A stretch of DNA of 61,180 nucleotides. Origin: JBHIBA01 sp046758845. Lineage in GTDB: Bacteria; UBA8248; JACPRG01; G963555815. The stretch covers positions 1 to 61,180 of the forward strand of contig JBHIBA010000001.1 in NCBI GenBank assembly GCA_046758845.1. The letters are read 5' to 3'. Under the pieces are notes generated by a model. That model searched no databases, was not told the DNA's origin, and saw only the letters and a program-made list of their open reading frames with translations. Shown here piece by piece: positions 50,875 to 60,539 of the stretch (its first letter is position 1; each line of letters opens with the position of its first letter). Position numbers and translations under genes: made by a program.

Positions 50875-52836
50875 GTGTTCTCCCTTTTCAAACTCCGCTC
50901 CCGAAAGGACGTCCTTCTCGCCCTCGCGCTCCTGGCCGTCGGGCTCCTTCTCTTGCGGGCGCCCGTGGGAGAGGCGCCCCATCTGCCGGTAACCAAGGCC
51001 CGGGTGGTCTTCATCCAGCACGCAGCCGTCATTCTCTGGCTTGCCGTGTGGTGGGCGGCCATGCTGGTCTACCTGCGGCTCCTTTTCGGCCGGGAGGATT
51101 TTCGGGAAAGCCTGGGTCCGGGCATCCGAACCGGGCTCACCTTTCACCTGGGCCTGCTCCTGTTGGATTTCCTTGTTGATGCGGGCCGGGGCCGCATCCC
51201 GCTGAGCTGGCTCTTCTACACATACGTCCAGATCGTGACGCTGGCAGGATTCGGCGCTGTCGCTTGGTGGGTCTCACGTCACTGGACCGCCAGACCAATC
51301 GGCCAGAAAGTCAAGCGAGCGGAGATCGAGAGCCGCCTCTGCGCGCCCCTGGCGCTTCTTCTCCTTTGGTCTGTTGTCCAGACGGCCTGGGAGCGGCAGT
51401 TCCTCGTTCTTGGCCTTCTTCTCCTGGTCTACGCAGCGTTCTGGGAAGCCGGGTTCCGCAAGGCAGGCGCGGGCGCCACGACCGGGTGGGAATCTGACCG
51501 CTGGGAGCGCCGCTATCGACACGTCGCGCGCCGGTTTTCCCGCGAGACCGCCTTTGTAATCCCCTTGTTCCTCCTCTCCTTTCTTATATCGCTCTTTACG
51601 GTCTACGAGGTCACCCAAGGATTCACTAAATTCTACGAGTACTTCTACGGGCTTTATCTGAACTGGGCGCGGGACTTGCTGGCCGGCCGGCCGGTCTCTT
51701 CGGGCGAGGCCACGGGATACTGGGTATTCGTGGCGGCGGTCTTCCGGCTTTTCGGCGACAACAAGATCGCCCTTCAACTCGTTCAGGTCTTGATTAACGC
51801 GGCGATCCCGCTTCTCGCATACGACGTCGCCCGAAAGCTGGCGCCGAAGGGGCCGGCGCGCTTGGCCGCGCTGCTTCTGACTTTCAACTTCATCCACCTG
51901 TGGGACGGGGTCAACTTCCACTGGTCCCTCCTGGTGACCTTCTATTCCCTTATCGCCCTGGCCGCGTTCCTGCGTTTCAGCGAGTCAGGCTCAAAAATGC
52001 GGTGGGGCTATTTGGCGGTCTCCGGCCTCGCCTTCGGTCTCCTGGTGGCGGTGCGTCTTGAGAATGTTTTCTTCATGCCCGTCTTCTTGTGGTGGCACTG
52101 GAGGAGAAGGCGCCGCGAAAGCGGGAGGGTCCGAGTCCCCGTCGGGACGCCGAAGGTGGCCGCCGTCTTGGTCCTCTTCGCCTTTCTGGGCGGCGCCCCC
52201 TTCGCCGGCGTCAACTACTTCAACATGGGGACTCTCTATCCCGTCAGCAACAAGGAGGGAAAGGTGGGCTCGCAGTACGCCCTCCAAGACATCTGGACCC
52301 AGTACTACCACTACGTCCTGCCGGTGGATTCGCACCCCGTTACCGCGCCCGCCCGGGCCTGGAAGGAGATCAAAAAAGACCCTTTGGGATTCGTCGCCCG
52401 CCTGTTCCTCAAAGGGGGAATGGAAACCCCGTGGCCCGGCGATAGCGTCGTAGAACGGCTGGGCAATGGGATGGCCGTCCTGTTCTCCACCACCCGATGG
52501 TCGTACTTCGATATTTTCTATTTTCGGATGCTCAGCCGCTGGCACCTGTATTTGAACTTTTACGCGGTCCTCCTGGCGGCTGTGGGAATCTGGGTCCTGG
52601 CCAAGGACCCCCGCCCCCACCCCTTCTGGTGGGCCGTCAACGCCTACCTTGTGGCTCGTTATTTCATGCACGTCGTCCTTACAATTCACCCGGAAGGCTC
52701 ATACCGCTACGCGAGCCCGTTTCTGCCCTTCGTCTTGATTTACGTCGCTGTGGGGATCTGGACAGTCTGGAGGGCTCAGCGACCCGTTTCCACGCGGCCA
52801 GGATTTATGCAGCCGGACCGGACGCCCGCCGGTTAA
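50875..52836 (+). CDS. Large polytopic membrane glycosyltransferase (GT39-like)
   Basis: A 653-residue protein with twelve or more hydrophobic segments and a PMT/ArnT-type body in the C-terminal two thirds: YFYGLYLNWARDLLAGRPV, then SSGEATGYWVFVAAVFRLFG and LLAYDVARKLAPKGPARLAA. The first 230 residues add a separate four-helix membrane region. The start is a GTG with a weak ribosome-binding site. It would use a polyprenyl-linked sugar at the periplasmic face. Convergent with the flippase gene, the two 3' ends overlapping by 32 bp. Confidence 0.75.
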   Translation: MFSLFKLRSRKDVLLALALLAVGLLLLRAPVGEAPHLPVTKARVVFIQHAAVILWLAVWWAAMLVYLRLLFGREDFRESLGPGIRTGLTFHLGLLLLDFLVDAGRGRIPLSWLFYTYVQIVTLAGFGAVAWWVSRHWTARPIGQKVKRAEIESRLCAPLALLLLWSVVQTAWERQFLVLGLLLLVYAAFWEAGFRKAGAGATTGWESDRWERRYRHVARRFSRETAFVIPLFLLSFLISLFTVYEVTQGFTKFYEYFYGLYLNWARDLLAGRPVSSGEATGYWVFVAAVFRLFGDNKIALQLVQVLINAAIPLLAYDVARKLAPKGPARLAALLLTFNFIHLWDGVNFHWSLLVTFYSLIALAAFLRFSESGSKMRWGYLAVSGLAFGLLVAVRLENVFFMPVFLWWHWRRRRRESGRVRVPVGTPKVAAVLVLFAFLGGAPFAGVNYFNMGTLYPVSNKEGKVGSQYALQDIWTQYYHYVLPVDSHPVTAPARAWKEIKKDPLGFVARLFLKGGMETPWPGDSVVERLGNGMAVLFSTTRWSYFDIFYFRMLSRWHLYLNFYAVLLAAVGIWVLAKDPRPHPFWWAVNAYLVARYFMHVVLTIHPEGSYRYASPFLPFVLIYVAVGIWTVWRAQRPVSTRPGFMQPDRTPAG

Positions 52837-54445
52837 GCCGGGCGCGAACCTGGGCCACCACGCCCTGGACTTCCGGAACGCCCAAGCCGAAGACAAGCCC
52901 CGCATAGACGACGCCCGAAACCCCGACGGCTCCCATCAGGACGGAGGCCTTCCAGAGCGCGGTTGGCTCGCCGGCCGGCCAGAACCACTGGAAAAGCAGG
53001 GCGGCCGCGCCCATCAGGACCGCCGCGGTCAACGAGCGCCGGCTGGACGGGCTCCAGAAAATGCCCTTCAAAGGGAAGGACCCCTTCAGGAAGTGGACGT
53101 GGACGCCGATCAAGACCAATTGTCCGAGGGCGTGAGCGATGGGGATGCCAAGGTAATCGAAAAGCCAGGCAAACAGAAAATTCCCGACGATGATGGTCCC
53201 TTGGGCGGCGCAAAGCCCGAGGACGACGACGCGGGTCCTTCCAAAGGCGTGCTGGGTATTGGTGAAGAGCATCTTGTACCCCAGGGGGACCAACGCCGTG
53301 GAATAGAGAACCAGGGACCACGTGGTCCGCACGGCATCTTCCGCTCCGAAGGCCCCCCGCTGGAGCAGCAGGCCGACGACCAATCCGCCGATCGTCATCA
53401 TTCCGATGGATATGGGAAGAAGAATCAGGACAAGCGCGCGCGAGGCCTGGAAGAGAAGCTCTCTGAGGTCGTCCAGGCGTTCGGCCACCTTCCTCCGAAC
53501 CAACTCGGGGAAGACCACGTTGGGCAGCGGGATCGTGAACAAGGCGGAAGCCGCCAGGAAGATCCGCTCCGCATAAGCCAGCGCCGAGAGGCTACCGGGG
53601 GCCAGGAGGGAGGCCACGAACTTCGTGGAAAGGACCTGCCCCTGTGTGAAGGCCGAACTGATGAAAAACTGGCAGACCCGGCGGACCGTCTCCAGAAACT
53701 CCGGCTGGCGCAAATCGAGAACCGGCCGGTAACGATACCCGTGCCTCACCAGCGCCAGTCCCAGGGCGAGCAGAAACGCCGCCGGACCGGCGAGGTTCCC
53801 GAGGATCCACGCGTCCAGGCCCATCGACGGAGCGAGTGTCCCCACGAAAAGGACGACTCCCAACGACGGAAGCAGGCTGAAGGCCGCCGGCAGGACGAAC
53901 CGGTTGAGAGCGTTCAGCGAGATGACCAGAACCCCCGAAAGGGTGTGGGCGACGAGAGTGAAAATCAGAAACCGCAGCACCCGGACGCTCATCGCCCAGG
54001 TCGCCTCGTCGAACCCAGCGCCCACCGCGCGGACGATCCAAGGCGCCAGGAAAAACCCCAGGGCCGCCACGCCGACATCCAGCAGGAGCACGAAGTTCAG
54101 CAGACTGCTGAGAAGGCGCCAGGAGGCTTCCGCCGAGACCTCTTTTCGGACCCGGAGGAAAACCGGGAGAAAAACGCTCGGCAAAGGGCCGCTTTGGAGA
54201 AGATGCGCCAAGACCAGTGGAATCGATTGAGCCAGGAAGAAGGCGTCGGTGAGTCGCCCCGCTCCGAAGTGATAGGCCACCAGGGCGTTGGAGACGAGCC
54301 CCAAAACCGCGCCCAAACCCGAAATGAACGTGACCCCGCCGACGGACCGGGCGGCGCGCCAGGGGTACCCGCCGCCCTCCACGTCCTCGCCGCTCCCGCC
54401 CTCGAAGCCGCCCGCGGAAAGGATCTCCTCCGGCCGATCCTTCAC
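52805..54445 (-). CDS. MurJ/MviN-like lipid-linked oligosaccharide flippase
   Basis: A 546-residue MOP-superfamily flippase with about fourteen transmembrane segments. Family hallmarks are GLVSNALVAYHFGAGRLTDA, FFLAQSIPLVLAHLLQSGPL, SVFLPVFLRVR and LSALAYAERIFLAASALFTI. The GTG at 54445 overlaps the stop of the upstream gene (GTGA), so translation is coupled. Its place in a glycan locus suggests it moves a lipid-linked sugar unit rather than lipid II, as inference. The C-terminus ends RARLNRRASGPAA. Confidence 0.87.
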   Translation of the reverse strand: MKDRPEEILSAGGFEGGSGEDVEGGGYPWRAARSVGGVTFISGLGAVLGLVSNALVAYHFGAGRLTDAFFLAQSIPLVLAHLLQSGPLPSVFLPVFLRVRKEVSAEASWRLLSSLLNFVLLLDVGVAALGFFLAPWIVRAVGAGFDEATWAMSVRVLRFLIFTLVAHTLSGVLVISLNALNRFVLPAAFSLLPSLGVVLFVGTLAPSMGLDAWILGNLAGPAAFLLALGLALVRHGYRYRPVLDLRQPEFLETVRRVCQFFISSAFTQGQVLSTKFVASLLAPGSLSALAYAERIFLAASALFTIPLPNVVFPELVRRKVAERLDDLRELLFQASRALVLILLPISIGMMTIGGLVVGLLLQRGAFGAEDAVRTTWSLVLYSTALVPLGYKMLFTNTQHAFGRTRVVVLGLCAAQGTIIVGNFLFAWLFDYLGIPIAHALGQLVLIGVHVHFLKGSFPLKGIFWSPSSRRSLTAAVLMGAAALLFQWFWPAGEPTALWKASVLMGAVGVSGVVYAGLVFGLGVPEVQGVVAQVRARLNRRASGPAA

Positions 54446-55863
54446 CTCAACCCCAGGATGGAAAAAGCGCCCCGAAACAGCCCGAGCGCACGGTCCACGT
54501 CCGAGGCCATCCAGAGGGTGACCGCCAACAAAAGGACGGGCGCGGCAAGCCAACCGGGACGGCTCCTGCAGGTCCGGGCGGCCGTCCAGAGACCGGCCGA
54601 GGCCGCCAACAGGAGAAAGGGCTCAAAGAAGAGCCGGAACCGGGGATGGCCGTAAAACAGAAGCGCAATTGCGTTGAAATACAAAACGCCGACCCATAGA
54701 AGGCCGACCCCGGGCAAAGACCGGGCCGCCCAAAGACCCAAGATCGCATAGGGAAGGATGAGCCCATACCCCAGAAAGAACTCCTGCCCGATGGGGTTCC
54801 AAAGAAGGACGAGCTTGCGGAAGAGAAGTTTCGGAACTCGGCGCGGATAGCTCAGCAGGAAATCAAAGCCCTTGGCCCTCTCCTCTTTGTCGGCATCCGC
54901 CTCCAGCAGTCCAACCGCCGGGTGGCGCGCTTCGATGGCGCGGACCTCGCGGGCGTGGGCGCGAACGATCGCCTCTCGCTGCGCCAGGTAGGCGGTTTGG
55001 CGCTCACTCAGCCCGGGCTGCCGGTCCTGATCCTGCGGGTTGACCGGGGCCCAGCCACCCCGCGCCGTGGGGTTGTTCGATTCCCAGAAAACGTGGCCGC
55101 CTTTCGTGCTGTAGACAAACCGTCCGTGGACGAGATAGTTCCTGACCAACCAGGGGGCGAGGCAGGCCATGAAGACGAGGAGCGCGAGCCCCAGCCGCAA
55201 TCCCTTCCGCCGCCAAGACCCTTCAGAGAAGGCCGCGAGATAACCCAGGACAAACCCGAAGAACAAACCGCCCGCCCCCTTGGTGAGGGCGGCCGCCCCA
55301 AGGGCGAGCCCCAGACCCGCCGCCCGACCGGCCGTCGGCCGCTCCACCAGGGCCGAGGCGCGCTCCATCGCCAGGACGATCGTGAAGATGAATACAGTCT
55401 CGGTCAGGATGAACCCCGGTCCATAGTACCAGAGGAACGCCGGGTAGACGGCGGCCAAAAGCCCCCCCAGAAGGGCCACCGGCCGCGCCAGAATCCGGTT
55501 CCCCCAACGGAACAGAAGCCAGACGGTCAACGCGCCCAAAAGCGCTTGAAAGATTCGGACCGGCGCGAACCACCGGCCGAAGACCGAGTAGAAACCGGCC
55601 AGCAGAAGCGGATAGAGGGGGAGGCGATCCGAGCGGCGGAGCGTCCCCTCGTGAATCAACTGGTACCCCTTTCCGGACAGAAGGTTGACGGCGTATCCGT
55701 CGTACTCCACCCCGTCGGAGACCGGCGGCGCGTTTCCGCCGGCGACTGCAACCCAAAGACGCAGCGCCAAGGCCAGAGAGAGGACCCCCGCCACCCACCA
55801 TCGGCTCGAAAGCCAGCCGCTCGCTTCCGGCCGAGTCTGCAACCGGCGGGTGCAAGTGTTCAT
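54442..55863 (-). CDS. GT39-like membrane glycosyltransferase
   Basis: A 473-residue polytopic membrane protein with the PMT_2 layout: WVAGVLSLALALRLWVAVAG, first loop DGVEYDGYAVNLLSGKGY with acidic residues, RSDRLPLYPLLLAGFYSVFG and LLGGLLAAVYPAFLWYYGPG, then FILTETVFIFTIVLAMERA. The soluble loop between helices 8 and 9 is long (NNPTARGGWAPVNPQDQDR). It should transfer a sugar from a polyprenyl phosphate donor during surface-glycan assembly. Its stop overlaps the flippase GTG. Confidence 0.85.
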   Translation of the reverse strand: MNTCTRRLQTRPEASGWLSSRWWVAGVLSLALALRLWVAVAGGNAPPVSDGVEYDGYAVNLLSGKGYQLIHEGTLRRSDRLPLYPLLLAGFYSVFGRWFAPVRIFQALLGALTVWLLFRWGNRILARPVALLGGLLAAVYPAFLWYYGPGFILTETVFIFTIVLAMERASALVERPTAGRAAGLGLALGAAALTKGAGGLFFGFVLGYLAAFSEGSWRRKGLRLGLALLVFMACLAPWLVRNYLVHGRFVYSTKGGHVFWESNNPTARGGWAPVNPQDQDRQPGLSERQTAYLAQREAIVRAHAREVRAIEARHPAVGLLEADADKEERAKGFDFLLSYPRRVPKLLFRKLVLLWNPIGQEFFLGYGLILPYAILGLWAARSLPGVGLLWVGVLYFNAIALLFYGHPRFRLFFEPFLLLAASAGLWTAARTCRSRPGWLAAPVLLLAVTLWMASDVDRALGLFRGAFSILGLR

Positions 55864-55913
55864 AACGCGCGCAGTATATCAACCGGCGGAAGGGGAAACG
55901 AGGGAGGGGGTCG

Positions 55914-56948
55914 TCAGGAGAAAATCTTCTTCAGCAGATTGCGGTTCTCGACCACCCAGGCGTGGAGCCGACGGACGCCCTCGGCCGTTCCGACCTTGGG
56001 CGTCCAGCCCAGATCCCGGGCGGCGCGGCGGACGCCACACACGAAGACCCGCTGGTCTCCGGGCCGCCACTCGTCGAAGGAGTACTGGACTTCCCTGCCG
56101 TTCAGCTCCCCCAACATGCCCAAAAGGTCCAGGAGAGAAAGGACATTTTCCGGTCCGCCGCCCATGTTGTACACCTCCCCCGACACGGCATCCGGATGGT
56201 CGATGGCCAGGGCATAGGCGTCCACGAGGTCATCGATGAACAGAAGGTCCCGGACTTGTTTGCCGTCCCCGTAGATGACGAGGGGCTTTCCCAACACGGC
56301 GGCAATCGTGAACCAGGCCACCCAGCCCTGGTCTTCCACGCCGAACTGCCGGTAGCCGTAGATGCAGGACTGGCGGAAGACGACGGTTTTCATGCCATAG
56401 ATCCGGGCGTAGTCGCGCACGTACTGGTCGGCCGCGCCCTTGGAGCATCCGTAAGGAGAATGAAAATCCAGGGGCTGTTCTTCCGGGACGCCACTCCGAA
56501 GGTCCCGGTAGGCGTAGCGGCCGTTTCGCTCCTCGACGGCGACTTCCTCCATCCCGCCGTAGACCTTGTTGGTGGAAGCGTAAATCACGATGGGGTCGCA
56601 CGGGGCCTCGCGGACGGCCTCCAGAAGGTTCAATGTCCCCAGGGCGTTGATCTCAAAGTCCCCTCTCGGGTCGGCGACCGATGTCGTGACGGCCACCTGG
56701 GCGGCCAAATGCAGGACGGCGTCAAGGCTCCGGTGCCCGCCGATGGCCCGCCGCATGGCCTCGGCGTCCCGAATATCCGCCTCGATGAATTCAAAGTCCC
56801 CCTGCTCGCGCAGCCAGGCCAGGTTCAGCTCCGTCCCCTTGCGCGAGAGGTCGTCCACGAGCACGACCCGGTCTCCCCGCTCCATAAAGCGGCGAGCGGC
56901 GTTGCAGCCGACAAACCCCGCTCCTCCTGTAATCAAGATCTGGCTCAA
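55914..56948 (-). CDS. NAD-dependent sugar epimerase/dehydratase (CDP-tyvelose epimerase-like)
   Basis: A 344-residue extended SDR. The NAD site is ITGGAGFVGCNAARRFMERG, followed by VVLVDDLSRKG. The catalytic region has YASTNKVYGG and the Tyr-x3-Lys motif PYGCSKGAADQYVRDYARIY. The STNKVYG and PxGxSK pattern is that of CDP-paratose 2-epimerase (RfbE)-like enzymes acting on a nucleotide sugar, but GDP- or UDP-sugar substrates are possible. The TTG at 56948 has AAGGAA upstream; another TTG at 56975 lies in frame. Confidence 0.82.
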   Translation of the reverse strand: MSQILITGGAGFVGCNAARRFMERGDRVVLVDDLSRKGTELNLAWLREQGDFEFIEADIRDAEAMRRAIGGHRSLDAVLHLAAQVAVTTSVADPRGDFEINALGTLNLLEAVREAPCDPIVIYASTNKVYGGMEEVAVEERNGRYAYRDLRSGVPEEQPLDFHSPYGCSKGAADQYVRDYARIYGMKTVVFRQSCIYGYRQFGVEDQGWVAWFTIAAVLGKPLVIYGDGKQVRDLLFIDDLVDAYALAIDHPDAVSGEVYNMGGGPENVLSLLDLLGMLGELNGREVQYSFDEWRPGDQRVFVCGVRRAARDLGWTPKVGTAEGVRRLHAWVVENRNLLKKIFS

Positions 56949-57013
56949 GACGATTTCCTTCTGCGTCCAGGACAAAGAAACCGCGGCTTTTCATCACAAA
57001 GCCGCGCGTTGCG

Positions 57014-57243
57014 AAAATCTTGGCAGTGGGTCAGTTTGGAACGGATTAAGCCCCGTACGCAGCTTTGCCCACGGCTCTGTCATCATTTGGTGTAGCCCCG
57101 ATCTGAGCGAGGACCCAGGTCCGAGCGGAGATCGGGGCGCGCCCGGCCGCGATTTCCGCGTGGGTCGGTGACCCTCGCTCAAATCGCGGCTACAACGGAG
57201 GAAGGCGGGGTCATTCAGCAAACTGACCCACTACCAAGATTTT
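57014..57243. mobile_element. MITE-like 230-bp element with 25-bp terminal inverted repeats
   Basis: The left end (57014-57038, starting AAAATCTTGG and ending TCAGTTTG) and the right end (57219-57243) are inverted repeats matching at 24 of 25 bases. Inside, two copies of a roughly 48-bp palindromic unit (starting GTAGCC and containing TGAGCGAGG) face each other. No coding capacity and no clear target-site duplication. Confidence 0.75.
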
Positions 57244-57272
57244 CTGTCTCTAGCACGAGGCAGAATAAAGTG

Positions 57273-58571
57273 TCAATTTCCCGCGGGGATCTTCGGCGAA
57301 GAGCCCTGCTTCCCCCAAGCGGCCCTCGCGTCCCGAGCCGCCGCAAAAGGAAGCGACATAAGGAAGTAGACCATCATGACGACTTCGGAATCCCCGAAGT
57401 TGTACTCGAAGAAGCCGGCAGCCAGAAATGCGGCAATGGCGGACAGACTCGCCGCCATGAGCTCTGTCCCAGGACTTCTCCCTTCCTGACGGAGAAGCCC
57501 CCGAAGCGCCCCGCCGCCGCGGCGGAAGAAGGCCACCCAGATCCACACCCAAACGGCCAATGCGGGCAGGCCCCGTTCGACCCCCAGTTGGACCGGATTG
57601 GAGTGGAGGTGCCCGGTCCGGGGCCTTTTGACGCCTTTCATCCGGTAACGGGGGTAGATCGGCTTGACCATGTCCACGCCGATCCCGAGGATGGGGTAGT
57701 CGCGCATCATGTGCAGTCCGGATTTCCACATCCGAAGGCGCTCGCCCGAGGCCTCCTCATCGAACCGCACCGTCAACAGGAGCCGTTCTTTCAGATCCTT
57801 TGGCCCCGCGAAGTAAAGGCCGACCGCCGCCACAGGCAGCACCCACAGCCATTTGGCCCGCCCGTGAAGAATCAGAAGCACGATGACACCCACCGCCAGA
57901 CCGATCCACGCTCCCCGCGTCAGGGAAGCCAGTATTCCCAATACCAGGATGGCCGATGCGGCGACGCCGAAAACGCGCTCCCGTCCAGCGACACCTCGCC
58001 CAACAGCCAGAGAGAGGGCGGGAACCGTTGCCAAAAGAAGGACGCCCGAAAACGTCTGGAAGTGACCCAACGTCCCGTGCGGCCTGCGGGCCAGCGCATC
58101 TCCCTCGCCGAGGAAAAACTGGGCCATTCCGAGTATCGCCGTGCCCGCCGCCACGATGACGAAAAGATGCAGCGCCCTTCTGGCCCACGTGGAATCGGGC
58201 GCGGCCCCCAACGCCCAATAGAGGATCAGAATCTGGAACAGCTGTTTGGAATCCACAAGGCTGCGCGGAACGTCTTCGGAGAAAAAGGCCGAAAGAAGCG
58301 TCAGGAACGCGAAAAGCGACAGGGGAAGCCAGAGGGGCCGGCCGGGAGAGAACTGCCGCTTGTCCCCTTTTCTCCGCTCAAGAGTCCAGGCGACCGCTCC
58401 GGAAAGGATCCCGATGGCCACACAAATCTGCGAGAGGCTGATGGAGACGGGATCGAGCGCGACGAAGGCCACCAAGGCCCATCGCGTAAGGCGAAGGCTC
58501 CAGGCCAAGAGCGTGTCCTGCGGCGACGACTCTATCGCGAAACTTCCTCCTTCAGCGCTGCCAGCCCTCAC
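57273..58571 (-). CDS. O-antigen ligase/polymerase family membrane protein
   Basis: A 432-residue polytopic protein of the WaaL/Wzy_C group with about eleven hydrophobic segments. The family core appears as FGVAASAILVLGILASLTRG followed by AWIGLAVGVIVLLI, and the large periplasmic loop carries RLRMWKSGLHMMRDYPILGI, GVDMVKPIYPRYR and the functional GHLHSNPVQLGVERGLPAL. It joins or polymerises glycan chains at the periplasmic face. It is the upstream-most gene of the minus-strand glycan run, separated from the epimerase by the MITE-like element. Confidence 0.85.
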   Translation of the reverse strand: MRAGSAEGGSFAIESSPQDTLLAWSLRLTRWALVAFVALDPVSISLSQICVAIGILSGAVAWTLERRKGDKRQFSPGRPLWLPLSLFAFLTLLSAFFSEDVPRSLVDSKQLFQILILYWALGAAPDSTWARRALHLFVIVAAGTAILGMAQFFLGEGDALARRPHGTLGHFQTFSGVLLLATVPALSLAVGRGVAGRERVFGVAASAILVLGILASLTRGAWIGLAVGVIVLLILHGRAKWLWVLPVAAVGLYFAGPKDLKERLLLTVRFDEEASGERLRMWKSGLHMMRDYPILGIGVDMVKPIYPRYRMKGVKRPRTGHLHSNPVQLGVERGLPALAVWVWIWVAFFRRGGGALRGLLRQEGRSPGTELMAASLSAIAAFLAAGFFEYNFGDSEVVMMVYFLMSLPFAAARDARAAWGKQGSSPKIPAGN

Positions 58572-58879
58572 GCCCTTAGCCCCGCGATTTGATCGAGAGA
58601 CGCCCTGACCTCACGGACCCACAACCCGTCGCAAGCATTGTAATCGGCATGGGCAGACAAACCAAAAGGCGAAATGGCAGAGAAGGAAGCCGCCGAGCGC
58701 TGCGGATCAGCCCGGAGTGCGGATTTCTCATCTTAATTCCCCAACAAGAGCCGCTGGGCCGCGTCTGATAATATGATCGAATATGAGGTGTGAGAGAATC
58801 CACATCTACCCCGATGCGGACAATCGTCAAAGACGGCGGGTGTGGCAACGTCTGGATGCTCTCGAAGGAAGGGGGGGTG
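58572..58879. other. Divergent intergenic region between the ligase and FMN reductase genes
   Basis: 308 bp. A strong GGAAGGGGGGG ribosome-binding region lies at its right end. No convincing promoter pair or gene is seen. Confidence 0.4.
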
Positions 58880-59515
58880 ATGAACGAAACCGGGGCAGTG
58901 GAAAATCAGATAAAGGTCGTCGGCATATCGGGAAGTCTCAGAAAAGGAAGCTACACCGGATTGGCCACCGAGACCGCCCTCCGCGGCGCAAAGGAGGTAG
59001 GGGCCCAGACCCAACTGATCGACCTGCGGCAATACCACCTCATCTTCTGCGACGGAAAAGAGGACGAGAGCTCCTACCCCGACGATGTCTTCAAGCTGCG
59101 AAGGGAAGTCCAGCAGGCCCAGGGCATCATCCTTGCCACCCCTGAATACCACGGCGGCTTCAGCGGTGTTTTGAAGAACGCGATGGACCTGATGGGATTC
59201 GATGAATTTGAAGGGAAGATGATAGGTCTCGTCGGGGTTTCCGGGGGAAAGATGGGCGCTTTCAACGCCCTGAACAGCCTGCGGGGCATCGGGCGGGCGC
59301 TTCACGCCTGGGTCATCCCCGTGCAGGCATCCATCCCCCAGGCTTGGGAAGTGTTCGATGGCGATGGGAGGATGACAGACAAGGACTTAGAGAATCGGGT
59401 CATGGAGGTGGGGCGCCAAGTGGCCCGCTTTGCATTTCTTCACACTTCGGAGAAAGCGCTGGAGTTCCTCAGCCACTGGGAATCGGCGCCCGTGAATCCG
59501 GGTGGCGGGTCCTGA
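58880..59515 (+). CDS. NADPH-dependent FMN reductase-like flavoprotein
   Basis: A 211-residue flavodoxin-like-fold protein. VVGISGSLRKGSYTGLATET is the FMN phosphate-binding loop, and ILATPEYHGGFSGVLKNAMD is the second conserved flavin motif of the SsuE/YieF/ArsH group. It reduces free or bound FMN, quinones or other acceptors with NAD(P)H. The start at 58880 (MNETGAVENQ) is chosen for its G-rich ribosome-binding site; an in-frame ATG 90 bp upstream has none. It is convergent with panB. Confidence 0.85.
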   Translation: MNETGAVENQIKVVGISGSLRKGSYTGLATETALRGAKEVGAQTQLIDLRQYHLIFCDGKEDESSYPDDVFKLRREVQQAQGIILATPEYHGGFSGVLKNAMDLMGFDEFEGKMIGLVGVSGGKMGAFNALNSLRGIGRALHAWVIPVQASIPQAWEVFDGDGRMTDKDLENRVMEVGRQVARFAFLHTSEKALEFLSHWESAPVNPGGGS

Positions 59516-59632
59516 AACCATGGCGGAAACCCAGGTGGATAATCTGATCGAAAATGGCCGGCGCCGTGCCAAAGGGGTCTGAGACTCCGCCGGGAGCCGC
59601 CCGCGGCAAGCCTGTCGGCAAGCTTCAAACCC

Positions 59633-60529
59633 CTAGCGGTAGGAATGCGCGTCGGTCGGGAACTCGCCCGAGGCCACCTCCTCCACATAGCGAGAAACCG
59701 CCTCTTTCGCCTGCCGGCCCAGGGGAGCGTAGACTTTGGCGAATTTGGGCGTGAAGTCCTCATACAGACCCAGCAGATCCTGAAGGACGAGGATCTGCCC
59801 GTCGCAATGGGGACCGGCCCCAATGCCGATGGTGGGGACGTGAACCGCGTCGGTGATCTTTTTCCCGAGCGCGCCGGGAATCCCTTCCAAAACGATGGAA
59901 AAAGCCCCGGCCTCCGCGACCGCCAAGGCGTCCTCCAGAACCTGTTCGGCGTCTTGCCCGCGTCCCTGAACCTTGAACCCCCCGAGGCGGTGGACGGCTT
60001 GAGGGGTGAGGCCAACGTGCCCCATGACCGGGATGTTGGCGCCGGCCAGCGTCCGAATGGTTTCCGACACCTCCACCCCGCCTTCCAGCTTCACGGCCTC
60101 CGCTCCCCCCTCCTGCACCAAACGGCCCGCGTTGGTCAACGCCCGGTCCACGATTCCGTGATACGAAAGGAAAGGCATATCGGCCACGACCAGCGCGCGG
60201 GGATCGGCCCTGGACACGGCTTTGGTGTGATGGACCATGGCCTCCATGGTGACGGCGACTGTGTTGGGCAGACCCATGATCACCATGCCGAGAGAGTCCC
60301 CGACCAGGATGACGTCCACCCCGGCGGCGTCCACCAATCGGGCGAAGGTATAGTCGTAAGCCGTGATGGCGGCGATCTTCCGATGGCCGTTGCCGAATAG
60401 GTCTCCGTTCCCAGCCCTGTCCGAAGGCATCAAGGCGGGCCGTTTCCTGTTGTCCCGGCTCCCGGCCCCCGGCGCCCGCTTTCGGGCCAGAATGTCGGCG
60501 ACTGTGACCTTGGGCCTGGCGCTCTCCAT
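59633..60529 (-). CDS. panB: 3-methyl-2-oxobutanoate hydroxymethyltransferase (PanB)
   Basis: First committed enzyme of pantothenate synthesis: adds a hydroxymethyl group from methylene-tetrahydrofolate to 2-oxoisovalerate. The 298-residue protein has the Mg site VDVILVGDSLGMVIMGLPNT, the stretch VVADMPFLSYHG, EAVKLEGGVEVSETIRTLAG and the catalytic IPVMGHVGLTPQAVHRLGGF. It is about 30 residues longer than usual because of an insertion between VTVADILARKR and KIAAITAYDYTFARL, rich in Arg and Gly. Its leader contains a terminator-like hairpin. The adjacent panC is not in the window. Confidence 0.95.
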   Translation of the reverse strand: MESARPKVTVADILARKRAPGAGSRDNRKRPALMPSDRAGNGDLFGNGHRKIAAITAYDYTFARLVDAAGVDVILVGDSLGMVIMGLPNTVAVTMEAMVHHTKAVSRADPRALVVADMPFLSYHGIVDRALTNAGRLVQEGGAEAVKLEGGVEVSETIRTLAGANIPVMGHVGLTPQAVHRLGGFKVQGRGQDAEQVLEDALAVAEAGAFSIVLEGIPGALGKKITDAVHVPTIGIGAGPHCDGQILVLQDLLGLYEDFTPKFAKVYAPLGRQAKEAVSRYVEEVASGEFPTDAHSYR

Positions 60530-60539
60530 GATACCCCCC

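Noticed and set aside
59520..59582. A 20-codon frame (MAETQVDNLIENGRRRAKGV) just after the FMN reductase stop.
   Set aside because: No ribosome-binding site and no supporting similarity; too short to call.
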